Below are positions 40,862 through 50,386 of a stretch of DNA of 64,000 nt, piece by piece. Each line of letters begins with the position of its first letter. Positions within the stretch are counted from its first letter, which is position 1. Position numbers and translations under genes: made by a program. Location: contig MWCD01000009.1 of assembly GCA_002069885.1 (NCBI GenBank), positions 17,646 to 81,645 on the forward strand, given 5' to 3'. Origin of the DNA: a bacterium ADurb.Bin236. GTDB lineage: Bacteria > UBP15 > UBA6099. The notes beneath the pieces were generated by a model that saw only the letters and a program-made list of their open reading frames with translations, made no database searches and was not told where the DNA came from.

Positions 40862-40980
40862 TATTGCGCTCCCGTCGCGCGGCGGCCCGCGCGGTTTCTC
40901 CGTCTTTTCAGCGTGACAAGATAATGATAAATCAAAAACGCATTAAAGCAATCGCGCGACCGGAAATTTATGGGAATTTA

Positions 40981-41014
40981 TTAAGGGAAAACTTTTGAAA
41001 AAGTTTTCCCTTAA
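40981..41014. terminator. Inverted repeat, terminator-like
   Basis: Perfect 15-bp arms TTAAGGGAAAACTTT (40981-40995) and AAAGTTTTCCCTTAA (41000-41014), four-base loop. Confidence 0.55.
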
Positions 41015-41211
41015 AATCCCTTTCAAAACAATTCAATGCGCGCGTCGAAGCGGGCGCCTTCGCGCCTTCGCTTCGCCGCTCTCATGTGAAAAGATGTTGG
41101 TAAAGGGTTTTCAGTGGAATCTTGTTTATAAATGATTTCACATGGGGCGTCGGGGATAGACGCGTTTTAAGCGTCTATTCCCGACGACCATTGAAACGTT
41201 TTGAAGAGATT

Positions 41212-41243
41212 CAAAGAGAAACTTTTTCAAAAGTTTCTCTTTG
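41212..41243. terminator. Bidirectional terminator after the Xer gene
   Basis: Perfect 15-bp arms CAAAGAGAAACTTTT (41212-41226) and AAAAGTTTCTCTTTG (41229-41243), two-base loop. Same design as 57796-57825 with different middle bases. Confidence 0.65.
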
Positions 41244-41284
41244 GTCTTTTATCTTTTCACCTTCTTTAAAACATGTGTTTAAGA

Positions 41285-42199
41285 TTATTCATCGGGGTTG
41301 TCGAGGCGGGCGCGGGGGTGATGTTGTTCGTAGACGCTTCTGAGGCGGGAGGATGTGACGCGGGTGTAAATCTGGGTGGTGGAGATATCGACGTGGCCGA
41401 GCATTTCCTGAACGGCGCGCAGGTCGGCTCCGTGTTCGAGGAGGTGGGTTGCGAAAGAGTGACGGAACGTGTGGGGCGAAACGTGGTTTGCGGGGTCGGC
41501 TCCGGCGGCGGCTTTGTCCACGACGCGCCAGAGTGTGGAGCGGGAGACGGGAGTTCCGCGCGTGTTGATGAACAGCCTGTCGGATTTGCCGGAGTCGAGG
41601 GCGGGGCGCGCCTCTTCGAGATACCGTTTCAGCCATTGCAGGGCCTTCGAGCCGACGGGGACGACTCGGGACTTGGAGCCTTTCCCGACGCAGCGGATGT
41701 GTCCTTCGCTCCAGTTGAGGTCGGACAGACGAGCGCCTGTCAGCTCGCTTGCGCGCATGCCTGAGGAATAGAGAAGCTCCAGCATAGCGCGGTCGCGGAT
41801 TCGGACGGGAGTGTCGGCGGGCATTGCGTCGATGACGCGGGCGACTTCGTTTTCCGGCAGGGCGCGCGGGAGTCCTCTTCTGACGCGGGGCCGCTCGACG
41901 TCCTCCACCGCTTGGCTGCCTCTGGCGGAGTCCCGGAACGCGAATTTCATGAAGGAGCGGATGCAGGCAACTTTGCGCGCGACGGTGTTTTGCGAGACTC
42001 CCTTGGAGCGAAGCCGCTGGTTGAAAAGGCTCACCGATTCGGCGTCGACTCGGGAGATGTCCGCGAGGCCTTTTTCTTCAAGGAAAGCGGAGAAATCCGC
42101 CAAGTCGCGCGCGTAAGCGTCGAGCGTGTTGCGCGAGTATCCCTTCTCGACGTCGAGGCTCGCGAGAAAGTCGTCTATGAGGTCGTTGAGAGCGCCCAT
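41285..42199 (-). CDS. Xer-type tyrosine recombinase
   Basis: 304 residues, normal for XerC/XerD. An N-terminal SAM-like core-binding domain (LIDDFLASLDVEKGYSRNTLDAYARDL) is followed by the catalytic domain with the full active set: R149 (SGMRASELTGAR), K174 region (GKGSKSRVVP), H243 and R246 (HTFRHSFATHLLEHGADLRAVQEMLGH), H269 and nucleophile Y278 (TTQIYTRV). Such proteins resolve chromosome dimers at dif. I cannot separate XerC from XerD by eye. It is the last gene of the minus-strand glycan block, 22 bases after the GT-C gene, and no integrase-type element ends are seen around it. Confidence 0.9.
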   Translation of the reverse strand: MGALNDLIDDFLASLDVEKGYSRNTLDAYARDLADFSAFLEEKGLADISRVDAESVSLFNQRLRSKGVSQNTVARKVACIRSFMKFAFRDSARGSQAVEDVERPRVRRGLPRALPENEVARVIDAMPADTPVRIRDRAMLELLYSSGMRASELTGARLSDLNWSEGHIRCVGKGSKSRVVPVGSKALQWLKRYLEEARPALDSGKSDRLFINTRGTPVSRSTLWRVVDKAAAGADPANHVSPHTFRHSFATHLLEHGADLRAVQEMLGHVDISTTQIYTRVTSSRLRSVYEQHHPRARLDNPDE

Positions 42200-42221
42200 G
42201 AGCGAGGGTCGCGCGCCGATG

Positions 42222-43913
42222 TCAGCGCGGCGCGGTCATCCAGAGAAGATAATATTTGTCAGTGTTTTCAACGGCGGCCGAGGCGTCAGCGTCTGCGTCC
42301 CTGAAGCCGTCGTCCATTCGGTATGCTTTTATTATGCGGGCGTTTTTGATGAGCCAAATGGCGTACTCTCGCGCCCAACGCGGCTTCTGCGGCGGGTCTA
42401 CGACGTAGCCGCCCATGTTCTCGTCGATGTTGATGGAGCCTTTGAAAGCGAACCAAGCTCCGCCGGCGGAAACCGCGCGGTAGTCGCTGAGAGCCTCTGC
42501 GGCTCCGTCGGGCGGATGCGAGTCTATGGTCGCGCCTAGAGCCGGGGCTACCGCGCTCTGCCTGTATCCGCCGTCTTTAGTTTGTGTCAGGTCGAAGTTG
42601 TGCCAGAGAGCGATTATCCGGTCTCGGGAATCCGTGCGGGAGCGCATTGCGTAGTATGCCGGGGCGGCGATTGAGCCGTCGATGAACACAACGGACGCGC
42701 CGGGGACAGAAGCTACGGCGTCCGAAGCGCCCGCCCAGTCGGGGCGCGCGTTTTCTGTCGCGCGCTGCATGGGAACGAATCCCGCCGCCGCGCAAAGCAA
42801 CATCAAGGCGAGCAGCGCGCGGGCGCGCCATCCGGCGAATCTCGCGGCTCCGTTCGCGCAAACAGCGTATAGCATGACCGCTCCCGGAGCCAGAGCTTCC
42901 CAAAGTCTTGCCTGATACACCGTTATGCTTAAAAGTCCGGCGAACGCCAGCAGTCCCGCCAGCGTCACAAACGCGAACAGTCTCGGCCGGTATCCTTCCG
43001 GGTATTCCCTGAACCCGACGAACGGATAATAGTGATAGACAATCGGAAGCAGAACCGCGCCGATGAAAGCGAAGCCGTTGGGCAGCGAGGACGCCCCACC
43101 CGGCAATCCGCCTATCGTGTATAGCGCGGACACGTATTTCATCATGAACATCAGCCTGAAGTTCATAGACAGGAAGCTTTCCTTCGGGAAGATGTGAAAT
43201 ATAGCTTCCTCGGGGTCTACGCCGGCGGGCATGAAAAACGGCGCGGCCCATCTCGTCATCCAATATGCGGCCGCCGCGAGCAGGAAAATATTGAGGGGAA
43301 TCCACCAGACAAGCCGCCGCCGCCGTTCCTTCGCGAACCCGAAAAAGAGTATGTTTATCGGGACAAGCAGCATGGCGGTCTGGACGCCGAAGCAGAGGCC
43401 CGCCAGAGCGGAAACCGCGAAGGCGGCGGACGCTGCGCGCCCGGATTCGCTCTCAAATATTTTGTGAAACAGCAACAGAGTCAGCAGGCACAGGAAGATG
43501 GATATCGATGCCGCGCCTGAGAGACGGCTGCCTCCGATGTGGGACGCCATGAGGGCGAGCATGAGGGCGGCGACGCAACCGGCGGAGCGGCCGAACAAGC
43601 GCCGCGCGAGCGCGTACGTTAGAGCCACCGCGCCTATCCCGGCCGCTATGGACGGAATCCTCATCCACAGCAGCCCGTCTCCTCCGGCGGCCATCCATAG
43701 TTTGAGCAGGACGACATACGCGAACGAGTCGCCGGAGTGATGCTCGGCGCGGAGCGAAAAAATGTTCCACAGGGAATTCCACGGCTCGGAGGCGAACATC
43801 CAGAGCCGGGCCTCGGACTCGGAGATCGCGGCGCGCGCCGCTCCCGGCAGCCTGATCGCGCAGGCCGCTAACAACACCGCCGCTTCGGGAAGCCATCCGC
43901 TGATTCTTTTCAT
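42222..43913 (-). CDS. GT-C superfamily membrane glycosyltransferase
   Basis: 563 residues with about 9-11 membrane helices in the first 390 and a soluble periplasmic tail. The first loop carries SESEARLWMF and AEHHSGDSFAY, the acidic residues expected in the catalytic loop of ArnT/PMT/RgtB-like enzymes, which move sugars from polyprenyl-phosphate carriers outside the inner membrane. LTYALARRLFGRSAGCVAALMLALM is a typical helix pair of the family. Acceptor and donor sugars are unknown. A TATAAT lies six bases before the ATG with no ribosome site, so a leaderless transcript may add to read-through from the upstream genes. Confidence 0.85.
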   Translation of the reverse strand: MKRISGWLPEAAVLLAACAIRLPGAARAAISESEARLWMFASEPWNSLWNIFSLRAEHHSGDSFAYVVLLKLWMAAGGDGLLWMRIPSIAAGIGAVALTYALARRLFGRSAGCVAALMLALMASHIGGSRLSGAASISIFLCLLTLLLFHKIFESESGRAASAAFAVSALAGLCFGVQTAMLLVPINILFFGFAKERRRRLVWWIPLNIFLLAAAAYWMTRWAAPFFMPAGVDPEEAIFHIFPKESFLSMNFRLMFMMKYVSALYTIGGLPGGASSLPNGFAFIGAVLLPIVYHYYPFVGFREYPEGYRPRLFAFVTLAGLLAFAGLLSITVYQARLWEALAPGAVMLYAVCANGAARFAGWRARALLALMLLCAAAGFVPMQRATENARPDWAGASDAVASVPGASVVFIDGSIAAPAYYAMRSRTDSRDRIIALWHNFDLTQTKDGGYRQSAVAPALGATIDSHPPDGAAEALSDYRAVSAGGAWFAFKGSINIDENMGGYVVDPPQKPRWAREYAIWLIKNARIIKAYRMDDGFRDADADASAAVENTDKYYLLWMTAPR

Positions 43914-43919
43914 AGTTTT

Positions 43920-43925
43920 ATTATA
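43920..43925 (-). promoter_or_regulatory. -10 box placed for a leaderless mRNA of the GT-C gene
   Basis: On the minus strand TATAAT (43925-43920) is followed by six bases and the ATG at 43913. The bases before the box are TAG rather than the extended TGn. Confidence 0.5.
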
Positions 43926-46493
43926 CTATCGTTTTCCGCCGCGGGCGCGCGCGGCTGATTTTCGCTCCGGCGACACCGTAGTCCCCGCGTCGAGCCGTTC
44001 GGCTGAGAACACGCCCTGCGGTTGTCCGTTCACGACGAGTTTCCAGTCGCCCGGTTCAAGGTTGGCCACCCTGACGCGGAGCGGGCGCGATGCCGCGTCC
44101 GGCGATTCCAGCCCGATGTCCAGCCTTCCGGCGCGGACGGATACGGACGTCACCGAGCATAGGTCGAGGCCGAATCCCGCGCTGGCGGAAGCGTCGATGA
44201 AAGCGTCTCCGTATTTGCGAGTCATATTCGCCGCGGCCGAGCACGCTCCGCCGCCGCCCCAGTCGAACATGATGTAGCCGGGCGCGCGCCTGTCGAATCC
44301 CATGTGGGCGTAGTTCTCATACACCGCGCCCTCGTCCTTCGGGATGTACATGCCCATGTTGCCGGGGGCGACGCGCCTGTGTTCCGGCGCGAGCATGGTT
44401 GTGAATGAGGAGCGCAGCGCGGCGACTGCCCGCTCCATGTATTCGCCGTTCCCCGTCAGCTCGTAGTATCCGGCTAGGCATTCGGCGAACATGCTCTGCC
44501 GCGCGTCGTTCCATTCCGCGTCCGTGTTCATGACGCCGAACCCGCCGAAGGTGTTGATGGAAACGTAAGGGGCATCCCAGACCTGCTGCCACATGGTCAG
44601 GGTGTCAACCGCCATGAGTCCGTGTTCGAGGTATTTCGCGCCCGCGCCTGCGGCGGCCAGTTCGCGCATCAGTTCAGCCGTCCAGAACACGCACAGGTTG
44701 TTCATGCACTCGACGCCAGTTCCGGCGTCTCGCATGCCGAAATCTTTTTTCGAGCAGGAGAAAAATGTTTCGAAGTCCCACCATTTGTTTTTCGGGAAGA
44801 TTTCATTGATTAGGAAATCGGCGGCGCGGCGGGCGGCGCGAGAGAAGCGTTTGTCGCCGGTGGCGGCTCCGAGGCGGGCGAGGAACATCCCCGGCGCGGC
44901 CGTCTGAGCGCTCTCCCTAAGAGTGGAGCAGGCGATAGGGCCGGATTTTCTGACTCTAACCCAACCGGGAATCGCCCCGGAGCTGAGTTGCGCTTCGACA
45001 AATGCGGCGCCGAGCGCGGCCGACCGATCCATCAGCCTTTTGTCCGGTTCCAGTTCCTCGTGCCAGCGGAGCATCCACCATCCCGTCCACGCGTTGTCCG
45101 GCAGGTGATACTCCCTGACCGCCTGAAAAGCCTTCGTTCCCTGAAACCAGAACGGGGGGGCGTCCTCTGGGCAGAAGCACGCCGAGCGCATGAAGCCGCG
45201 TTCGACCGGCGCGGCGAGCGCCAGTTCCTTCATGGCGAGCGCTTTCTTTTTCATCTCTTCGTCGCCCAGCCGCTCCGCCCACGAATAAGCCCCGTGCGCC
45301 GTCCTCATGTTGCAGAACCATGACTGATACATGACCTGCGGGGGCGCGCTCATCGGCGCGTGGTGAACCAACAGTTCGCCGAGGTCGTTTATGGCCGGCT
45401 TGTTCATAAGTTTCTCGGTTGCTATCGAGTGAATTTTCGGTATGAAGCGCTGCGCGCTCAGGGATGCCTTGAGTTGAGCGTCCTTCATGAACGAAGCGGG
45501 CGCGGGGCCTGCGAAGGTCAGGGCCATAGTCCCTCCGGCGGGCGCGCCGCCGGTCTCCACCTCGCGCCAGATATTCCCCCGCTCGAACGCGAATCCGAAC
45601 ACTCTGCGAGCGCATTCCTCGTATGGAAGCGCCTGCGGGTCGGTTCCCTTGAGCAGGGGCGCGCCGTATCTGCGCCATAGATGCTCGTTGACCATGCGAG
45701 TTATCCGGCGCTCCTTTTCGCGCGCGTTCGCGAGTATGTCGAATCCGTATTTCAGTTCGCCGGAAATCGGGGAGTCGCCCGGAGCTTTCGCCTTGAAAAA
45801 AACGTGTCCGTCAACTTCGTATTGCCTGAACCCGAACCCGAACAATGGAGCGTCGAGGCCGGGGTTCTCGACCTTCGCGTCGAGCGCGGTCGGCAGCCGC
45901 CTGTTCGCTTTCAATATGTCCAGATCGGGGATGAGCGCCGCCCCTATTTCCCCTTTCACGTATATGACGGCGGGCGACCTGAATATCTGGTCGCCGATGA
46001 CGTGCTCGGAGTCGCGGCGCAGATGGGGTATCCAGATATAATCAAGCGGCTCATATTGGGAATACAGCCTGCCGCCGGGAAGGAACGCGTAGTACGAGCC
46101 GGAGGACGACACACGGGCGGGTTTTTCGAGTTTTATCGTCACGGCGACGTTGACGAAGAGGTCGTTATCGCTGAATGACAACGTCTGCGCGGCGGAGTTC
46201 CCGGCTGTTTCGCCGATAAGGGTGATTTTCGCGCGGCCCGCGCGCGCCTCGGCCCCGGCTAGTCGCTGGGGGAACATCAGAGACCTGTTTTTGCAGCGCA
46301 GGGAAGGTCCGCCCGCCTCGGTGCGGGGATGCGGGGCGACGGTCGTGCGGTCGGAGCCTGCCACCAGCGTCCATCCCCGCGCGCCCCGCGCGAACACGTC
46401 CGCTATCGCGCCGCCGCTCTCAAGCTCGGTCGCGACGACTCTTATCTCTTTTCCTTCGGCGACCGTCTTTTTTCCGTCCTTGAATATTCTCAT
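43926..46493 (-). CDS. Large protein of unknown function in the glycan block
   Basis: 855 residues with no signal peptide or membrane helix. I do not recognise the family. The first 270 residues are beta-rich; from about 400 on, repeated helix pairs with aromatic and acidic clusters (DNAWTGWWMLRWHEEL, NKWWDFETFFSCSKKD, ECMNNLCVFWTAELMREL, SMFAECLAGYYELTG) read like an (alpha/alpha)6 toroid of glycosidases or polysaccharide lyases. A C-terminal beta segment (DLCSVTSVSVRAGRLDIGLES) ends it. This order, with the heparinase-like gene 72 bases upstream, suggests action on a uronate-containing glycan. GAGGC precedes the ATG, and a TATAAT lies at 46527-46532. Confidence 0.7.
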   Translation of the reverse strand: MRIFKDGKKTVAEGKEIRVVATELESGGAIADVFARGARGWTLVAGSDRTTVAPHPRTEAGGPSLRCKNRSLMFPQRLAGAEARAGRAKITLIGETAGNSAAQTLSFSDNDLFVNVAVTIKLEKPARVSSSGSYYAFLPGGRLYSQYEPLDYIWIPHLRRDSEHVIGDQIFRSPAVIYVKGEIGAALIPDLDILKANRRLPTALDAKVENPGLDAPLFGFGFRQYEVDGHVFFKAKAPGDSPISGELKYGFDILANAREKERRITRMVNEHLWRRYGAPLLKGTDPQALPYEECARRVFGFAFERGNIWREVETGGAPAGGTMALTFAGPAPASFMKDAQLKASLSAQRFIPKIHSIATEKLMNKPAINDLGELLVHHAPMSAPPQVMYQSWFCNMRTAHGAYSWAERLGDEEMKKKALAMKELALAAPVERGFMRSACFCPEDAPPFWFQGTKAFQAVREYHLPDNAWTGWWMLRWHEELEPDKRLMDRSAALGAAFVEAQLSSGAIPGWVRVRKSGPIACSTLRESAQTAAPGMFLARLGAATGDKRFSRAARRAADFLINEIFPKNKWWDFETFFSCSKKDFGMRDAGTGVECMNNLCVFWTAELMRELAAAGAGAKYLEHGLMAVDTLTMWQQVWDAPYVSINTFGGFGVMNTDAEWNDARQSMFAECLAGYYELTGNGEYMERAVAALRSSFTTMLAPEHRRVAPGNMGMYIPKDEGAVYENYAHMGFDRRAPGYIMFDWGGGGACSAAANMTRKYGDAFIDASASAGFGLDLCSVTSVSVRAGRLDIGLESPDAASRPLRVRVANLEPGDWKLVVNGQPQGVFSAERLDAGTTVSPERKSAARARGGKR

Positions 46494-46526
46494 GAAAGCC
46501 TCGCTCGTAATTTGTCGTTCGACAAC

Positions 46527-46532
46527 ATTATA
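46527..46532 (-). promoter_or_regulatory. -10 box of the 855-residue protein gene
   Basis: TATAAT on the minus strand, 33 bases before the ATG at 46493, followed by an inverted repeat TTGTCG/CGACAA and a GAGGC ribosome site. Confidence 0.45.
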
Positions 46533-46565
46533 GCGCCTGTGCTCGGCGCGCGGGGAAGAGGCGCG

Positions 46566-48737
46566 TCATTCCGTTTCTCTCTTCCCGTATCCGGGAGAGA
46601 ACGGCGGCGGCGGCGGATTCTTTTCCAAATCGAGCGTCGGCGAGAAGTCGGTTATTCTTACCGCGCGGTCGAGGATTTCGACGCATCTGAACACTGGCGC
46701 GCCGAACCCGGCGTGAGAGCCTGCGAAACCTTTGACGCTGAAATGCAAACAATTCGCGAAGGCTCTGTCTTCCAGCCTGAAAAGGCCGAGGTCCAGTCGG
46801 CCCGGCTCGCTCCCGCCCGATGCAAGAGGCGCGGCGTGCGCCCTTGCCGAGCGATACTCGTTCCGCCTCTCCGGCAGCGGGGTGTACAGATAAGAGCCGG
46901 GATCGGCGAAGATGTTCCGCCCCTCGATTACAAGCTCGACCGCAAGCTGGTCGTTGTGCGCGTGGCCGCCGTTTTCGAGTTGTCCTACCGCGCCGCAGCG
47001 CGCGGCCAGAAAGAGCGCGGGAGAGCGGAGAATGTACAGCCCGAAATCGGGATACGCGCGCGCCTCAAGGCCGTCTCGAAGGTTCGCCCCGGATTCGAAG
47101 ACGGACACGATTCTCCGGGAGGCCGGAACCCCTCTCGACTCGGCAAGCGCGCGTTCGAGCGCTCCGGGATCGCCGGCCGAAGACGGTGGCGGCGAAGGAG
47201 CGAACTTGAGACCGGGAGACCCGGCGAGAGCTTTCATTATTTCCGTTTCTATTTCATGTCCGGCCCCGAAACTTCTCAGCGCGTCCGAGTCGAAAATGCC
47301 GGCTGCCGCCGCCGCCAGATGTCTGTGGTCGAGATGGTCTTCATAGAATATCTCCGCGCCGCCGGAAACCTGCGCGCGTCCCGCGAGGGACAGCTTGAAG
47401 AAGCGGCCGCTGTCGTTGTCTCCGATCTGAGCCGCGCGGTTGTCGGGCCGCGTCGCGTCCATTGAGAAGGCGACCGCTTTTGCCGCCCTCTCGAAGAAGG
47501 CATGCGGGAACGGACTGAGGCGGCCTGACGGAAGCTTGTGCGACTCCATAGGCGCGACAATCGGATTCGGATGCGACGCGCCCGAATCTCCCCCGCGCCA
47601 CAACGCAGACGCCCTGTCCTGCGGCAGTCCGAGCGTCAGTCCGGCAGAGAACAGAACGATTTCCAGCGACAGCCTGTGGTAGCATGTCGACGCCTCGAAG
47701 TTCGAGCCGTCTGCGTTGAACTGCAGGAAAAACTCGTCGCGAAGCTCGCGCGCGGCGAAAGCGAGCCGCGCATCCGTAACGGCGTCTTGAGGCAGATAGG
47801 CCGCGATGAACAGCAGTCCGCCGATATCTGAAAGATAGTGGTTGCTTCTGAAAGACCGCTGCCATTCGAGGTTGAGCGCGACGAACTCGCCGTGCGAGCG
47901 GATGGAGCGCGCGAGGGCTCTCTCGAAGTCATCGTCGAAACGCGCCCCGGCGGCTAGAAATGTGTCGCGCGCCAGCAATATATTGGCGGCGCGGATGGCG
48001 GCGTCCATCGCGCAAACCCAGTTCGCGCCGAAGCGGGGAGGATTGCAGGCCGCGAAGTCCAGCAGGACGTTGCGGAACTCTCTTGCGTAAAAATCGGGCG
48101 GGGCGAAGCCTTCCGCGCCGTCGGACGCGAGCGCGAAAGCTAAGCCGAGACGAGGCAGATGCTGCATCCGGGCCAGTTCCCACGGAACTTTTATGTCCGC
48201 GCCGCGCGCGTTTCCGTATTCTATGTCCGGCGACCACGTCTTCTCGCTCCACCTGTAGCCCGATTTGAAATCAAGCTGCCAGTCGATGGGAACGTATCCG
48301 GGCGAGACCATGCGCCACAGACGGGCGCTGTCGGGGAAGTTCGCCGGATTGACGACCTCCTTCAGCCAGAGGCCTTCGGGGTCAGGTTTCGCGGCGGCCC
48401 CCGGCGGATAGACAATCCCTTCGAGTCCGGCGCATCTCATTCCTCTCTCGACCCGGACAGGCCCGGAGCCGAGCAGGTCGAATCTGTGGTCGAGAAGCAA
48501 CCGCGCTTCTGCGGCCGCTAACCGCGCGCGCGGGCGAAGACTTTCCAGCGGGATTTCGGACAGGAAGCGGTTGAGCGCCGCGCCCGGCTTTTCTTCCGGG
48601 CCGAATGTCGAAAAACGCGCGTCGCGCAGGCGCGACTTCCGCCGCTCCGCCGCGCGGGCGAACGCCGCGCGCGCCTTTTTAATAGTCGCTGCCGGAGGAT
48701 TCTTCATAGCGAATGACAGAAAGCTTGCCGCGCCCAT
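46566..48737 (-). CDS. Heparinase II/III-family protein
   Basis: 723 residues. The second half carries the family signature QLENGGHAHNDQLAVELVIEGRNIFADPGSYLYTP, with the histidine and asparagine pair of the lyase site, followed by RRNEYRSARAH. The first half is the (alpha/alpha) toroid with NLEWQRSFRSNHYLSDIGGLLF, which carries the conserved Asn-His pair. Such enzymes eliminate uronate-linked glycosaminoglycan-like or alginate-like chains, and many sit in exopolysaccharide loci. No Sec signal is visible, so the location is uncertain. The start codon overlaps the stop of the GT4 gene by one base. Confidence 0.85.
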   Translation of the reverse strand: MGAASFLSFAMKNPPAATIKKARAAFARAAERRKSRLRDARFSTFGPEEKPGAALNRFLSEIPLESLRPRARLAAAEARLLLDHRFDLLGSGPVRVERGMRCAGLEGIVYPPGAAAKPDPEGLWLKEVVNPANFPDSARLWRMVSPGYVPIDWQLDFKSGYRWSEKTWSPDIEYGNARGADIKVPWELARMQHLPRLGLAFALASDGAEGFAPPDFYAREFRNVLLDFAACNPPRFGANWVCAMDAAIRAANILLARDTFLAAGARFDDDFERALARSIRSHGEFVALNLEWQRSFRSNHYLSDIGGLLFIAAYLPQDAVTDARLAFAARELRDEFFLQFNADGSNFEASTCYHRLSLEIVLFSAGLTLGLPQDRASALWRGGDSGASHPNPIVAPMESHKLPSGRLSPFPHAFFERAAKAVAFSMDATRPDNRAAQIGDNDSGRFFKLSLAGRAQVSGGAEIFYEDHLDHRHLAAAAAGIFDSDALRSFGAGHEIETEIMKALAGSPGLKFAPSPPPSSAGDPGALERALAESRGVPASRRIVSVFESGANLRDGLEARAYPDFGLYILRSPALFLAARCGAVGQLENGGHAHNDQLAVELVIEGRNIFADPGSYLYTPLPERRNEYRSARAHAAPLASGGSEPGRLDLGLFRLEDRAFANCLHFSVKGFAGSHAGFGAPVFRCVEILDRAVRITDFSPTLDLEKNPPPPPFSPGYGKRETE

Positions 48738-50386
48738 CAGCCCCGGCCTCCGCCTTCGCAGGTTTCTTTTATCTTTTCGACGATTTTCTTAGTGTGCAGC
48801 GTCCACGAGTGGCGTTCGACTGCCGCCGCGCGCGCCGCCGCGCCCAGAGCGGCCCTCAAAGCCGCGTTGTCGACCAGCCTTTCTATTCCGGCGGCAAGCG
48901 CCGAGGCGTCTCCCGGCTCGACCAGCAGCGCCGTGCGCCCGTCCTCCAGCGTCTCCGCTATCTGGTCGAGCGCCGACGCCACAATTCCTCTTCCCATCCC
49001 CATATACTCGAAAAGCTTCGTGGGGGAACCGAAGAATGGCGACCCGTCGGGGTTGGGCGTGTGCGGCGAAACCAGTATGTCGCACGCCGCAAGGAACTCC
49101 GGCCCCTCCGCCTGAGGGACAGTCCCGGCGAGCGCGCAACAACCCGCCGCGCCCCGCCTCTCCAGAGCCGCCCTGACCTGAGGCATGCGAGCGCCGTCGC
49201 CTATCAGCAACAGCCGCGTCCGCTCCCGCAGTTCCGGCCTCCGCTCCAGCAGCGCGCCGTAGGCTTCGGCGAGAACCTCCGCCCCGTGCCACGGCCCGAA
49301 CGTGCCTATGAAACCGACCACCGTCCTGTCCCCGAAACCGAACTTCTCCCTGACCCGCGAGCCGTCGATGTCCGGGCGGTAAACGTCCGGGTCCATCCCG
49401 TTCGGGTTCACAAGTATTTTTTTCTCGTCTATCCCGCGCGCGGCAATCTCGTCCCGCAGGGCCGCGCTGACCGTCACTATGACGTCCGCCGCGCGAAGAT
49501 TGAGAGCCTCGATATCCGCCGCGATGTCAGGATACTTCAGGCCTTTCCCCCAGTTGTTTCCAACCCAAACCGCCGAACTGTTGTATTCGAGAATGAAAGG
49601 CGAGTCGAAACGCCGCGCGAGCAGAAGCCCGGAAAAGTTGTTCAGGCTGGAACGCTGATAGATGAAAGAAATCCGCCTCTCGCCCAGCGCTTTCCGCGCC
49701 GCGTCGCGGAAATGATATGTTGAGAACAATGCCGGAAGCTCGTTGAAATCAAGGAAGTCTGATGGGGCGCGCACGATGACCTTTTCGATATCCGCGCGCG
49801 CGCCGGGCGTGTCGTCCGTCGAGATGAAGACAGGCCGGGCCGCGAACGCGTCCAGAGAATTCAGAACTCCCGTGATGTGGCTGACAGAGCCGCCGCTGAC
49901 CACCCCGATGGATGGGTCCGTCCGCAGGTAAACCGGAGGCAGCGACAGGTCGAGCGGACGGTTCCGCGCGCCCTCTCCGGGCCGCCCGGATTCGAGCGCG
50001 GCGATATCCCTTCTGACTCTTGCCAGCAGCGCGGGCGTCCTCGCGAAGTCCCGCGCCATCCTCGCCGCCGCGCGCGCCATGTAAGCGGGGCCGACGGCGA
50101 CCGACCCGCCTCCCGGCTCGCTGATGCGGCACGGCCCCAGAGTCGACAGCCTCAGCGCCGCCGCGTGAAACGCCGCCCTCGGAATCCGCTCGATGTCCGG
50201 CGCGACGATCTCCGCCCCGCCGCGTTTGAGCGCCCCGCGCAACAGCTCCCCGCTGCGCGCCAGCCGCGCGAACTCATCCCGCGACACGACTTCCGCGTCC
50301 TCGCGCTCAGCCTGCGGCGCGTATGTCATATTGACAATCAGTTTCTTTTTCATCCGCCGCCGCGCCGGTCTTCCGCGCGGCTTCAT
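48737..50386 (-). CDS. GT4-type glycosyltransferase
   Basis: 549 residues, long for the family. The C-terminal half is classic GT-B: VVGFIGTFGPWHGAEVLAEAY, RLLLIGDGARMPQVRAAL and the donor-nucleotide loop GSPFFGSPTKLFEYMGMGRGIVAS with the E-x7-E-like pattern. The N-terminal half (about 1-200) is longer than usual and carries SGGSVSHITGVLNSL. It probably adds one sugar from a nucleotide donor at the cytoplasmic face. A second ATG at codon 12 is possible. It overlaps the methyltransferase by four bases and the heparinase-like gene by one. Confidence 0.88.
   Translation of the reverse strand: MKPRGRPARRRMKKKLIVNMTYAPQAEREDAEVVSRDEFARLARSGELLRGALKRGGAEIVAPDIERIPRAAFHAAALRLSTLGPCRISEPGGGSVAVGPAYMARAAARMARDFARTPALLARVRRDIAALESGRPGEGARNRPLDLSLPPVYLRTDPSIGVVSGGSVSHITGVLNSLDAFAARPVFISTDDTPGARADIEKVIVRAPSDFLDFNELPALFSTYHFRDAARKALGERRISFIYQRSSLNNFSGLLLARRFDSPFILEYNSSAVWVGNNWGKGLKYPDIAADIEALNLRAADVIVTVSAALRDEIAARGIDEKKILVNPNGMDPDVYRPDIDGSRVREKFGFGDRTVVGFIGTFGPWHGAEVLAEAYGALLERRPELRERTRLLLIGDGARMPQVRAALERRGAAGCCALAGTVPQAEGPEFLAACDILVSPHTPNPDGSPFFGSPTKLFEYMGMGRGIVASALDQIAETLEDGRTALLVEPGDASALAAGIERLVDNAALRAALGAAARAAAVERHSWTLHTKKIVEKIKETCEGGGRG

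Larger units (their letters stand above)
40862..41284. other. Intergenic hairpin cluster between the Xer gene and the PilZ gene
   Basis: About 420 bases holding four hairpins: 40981-41014, a GC-rich one at about 41046-41075, GTCGGGGATAGACGC/GCGTCTATTCCCGAC (41149-41163 with 41171-41185) and 41212-41243. The rightmost probably terminates the minus-strand glycan/xer transcript. No gene seen. Confidence 0.55.

Noticed and set aside
41285..42199. Integrase of a mobile island
   Set aside because: Length and motifs fit a housekeeping Xer recombinase; no attachment-site repeats or tRNA lie beside it.
46329..47465. 378-codon plus-strand frame across the heparinase-like gene
   Set aside because: Spans an intergenic junction and two real minus-strand genes; Arg-rich with no family motif.
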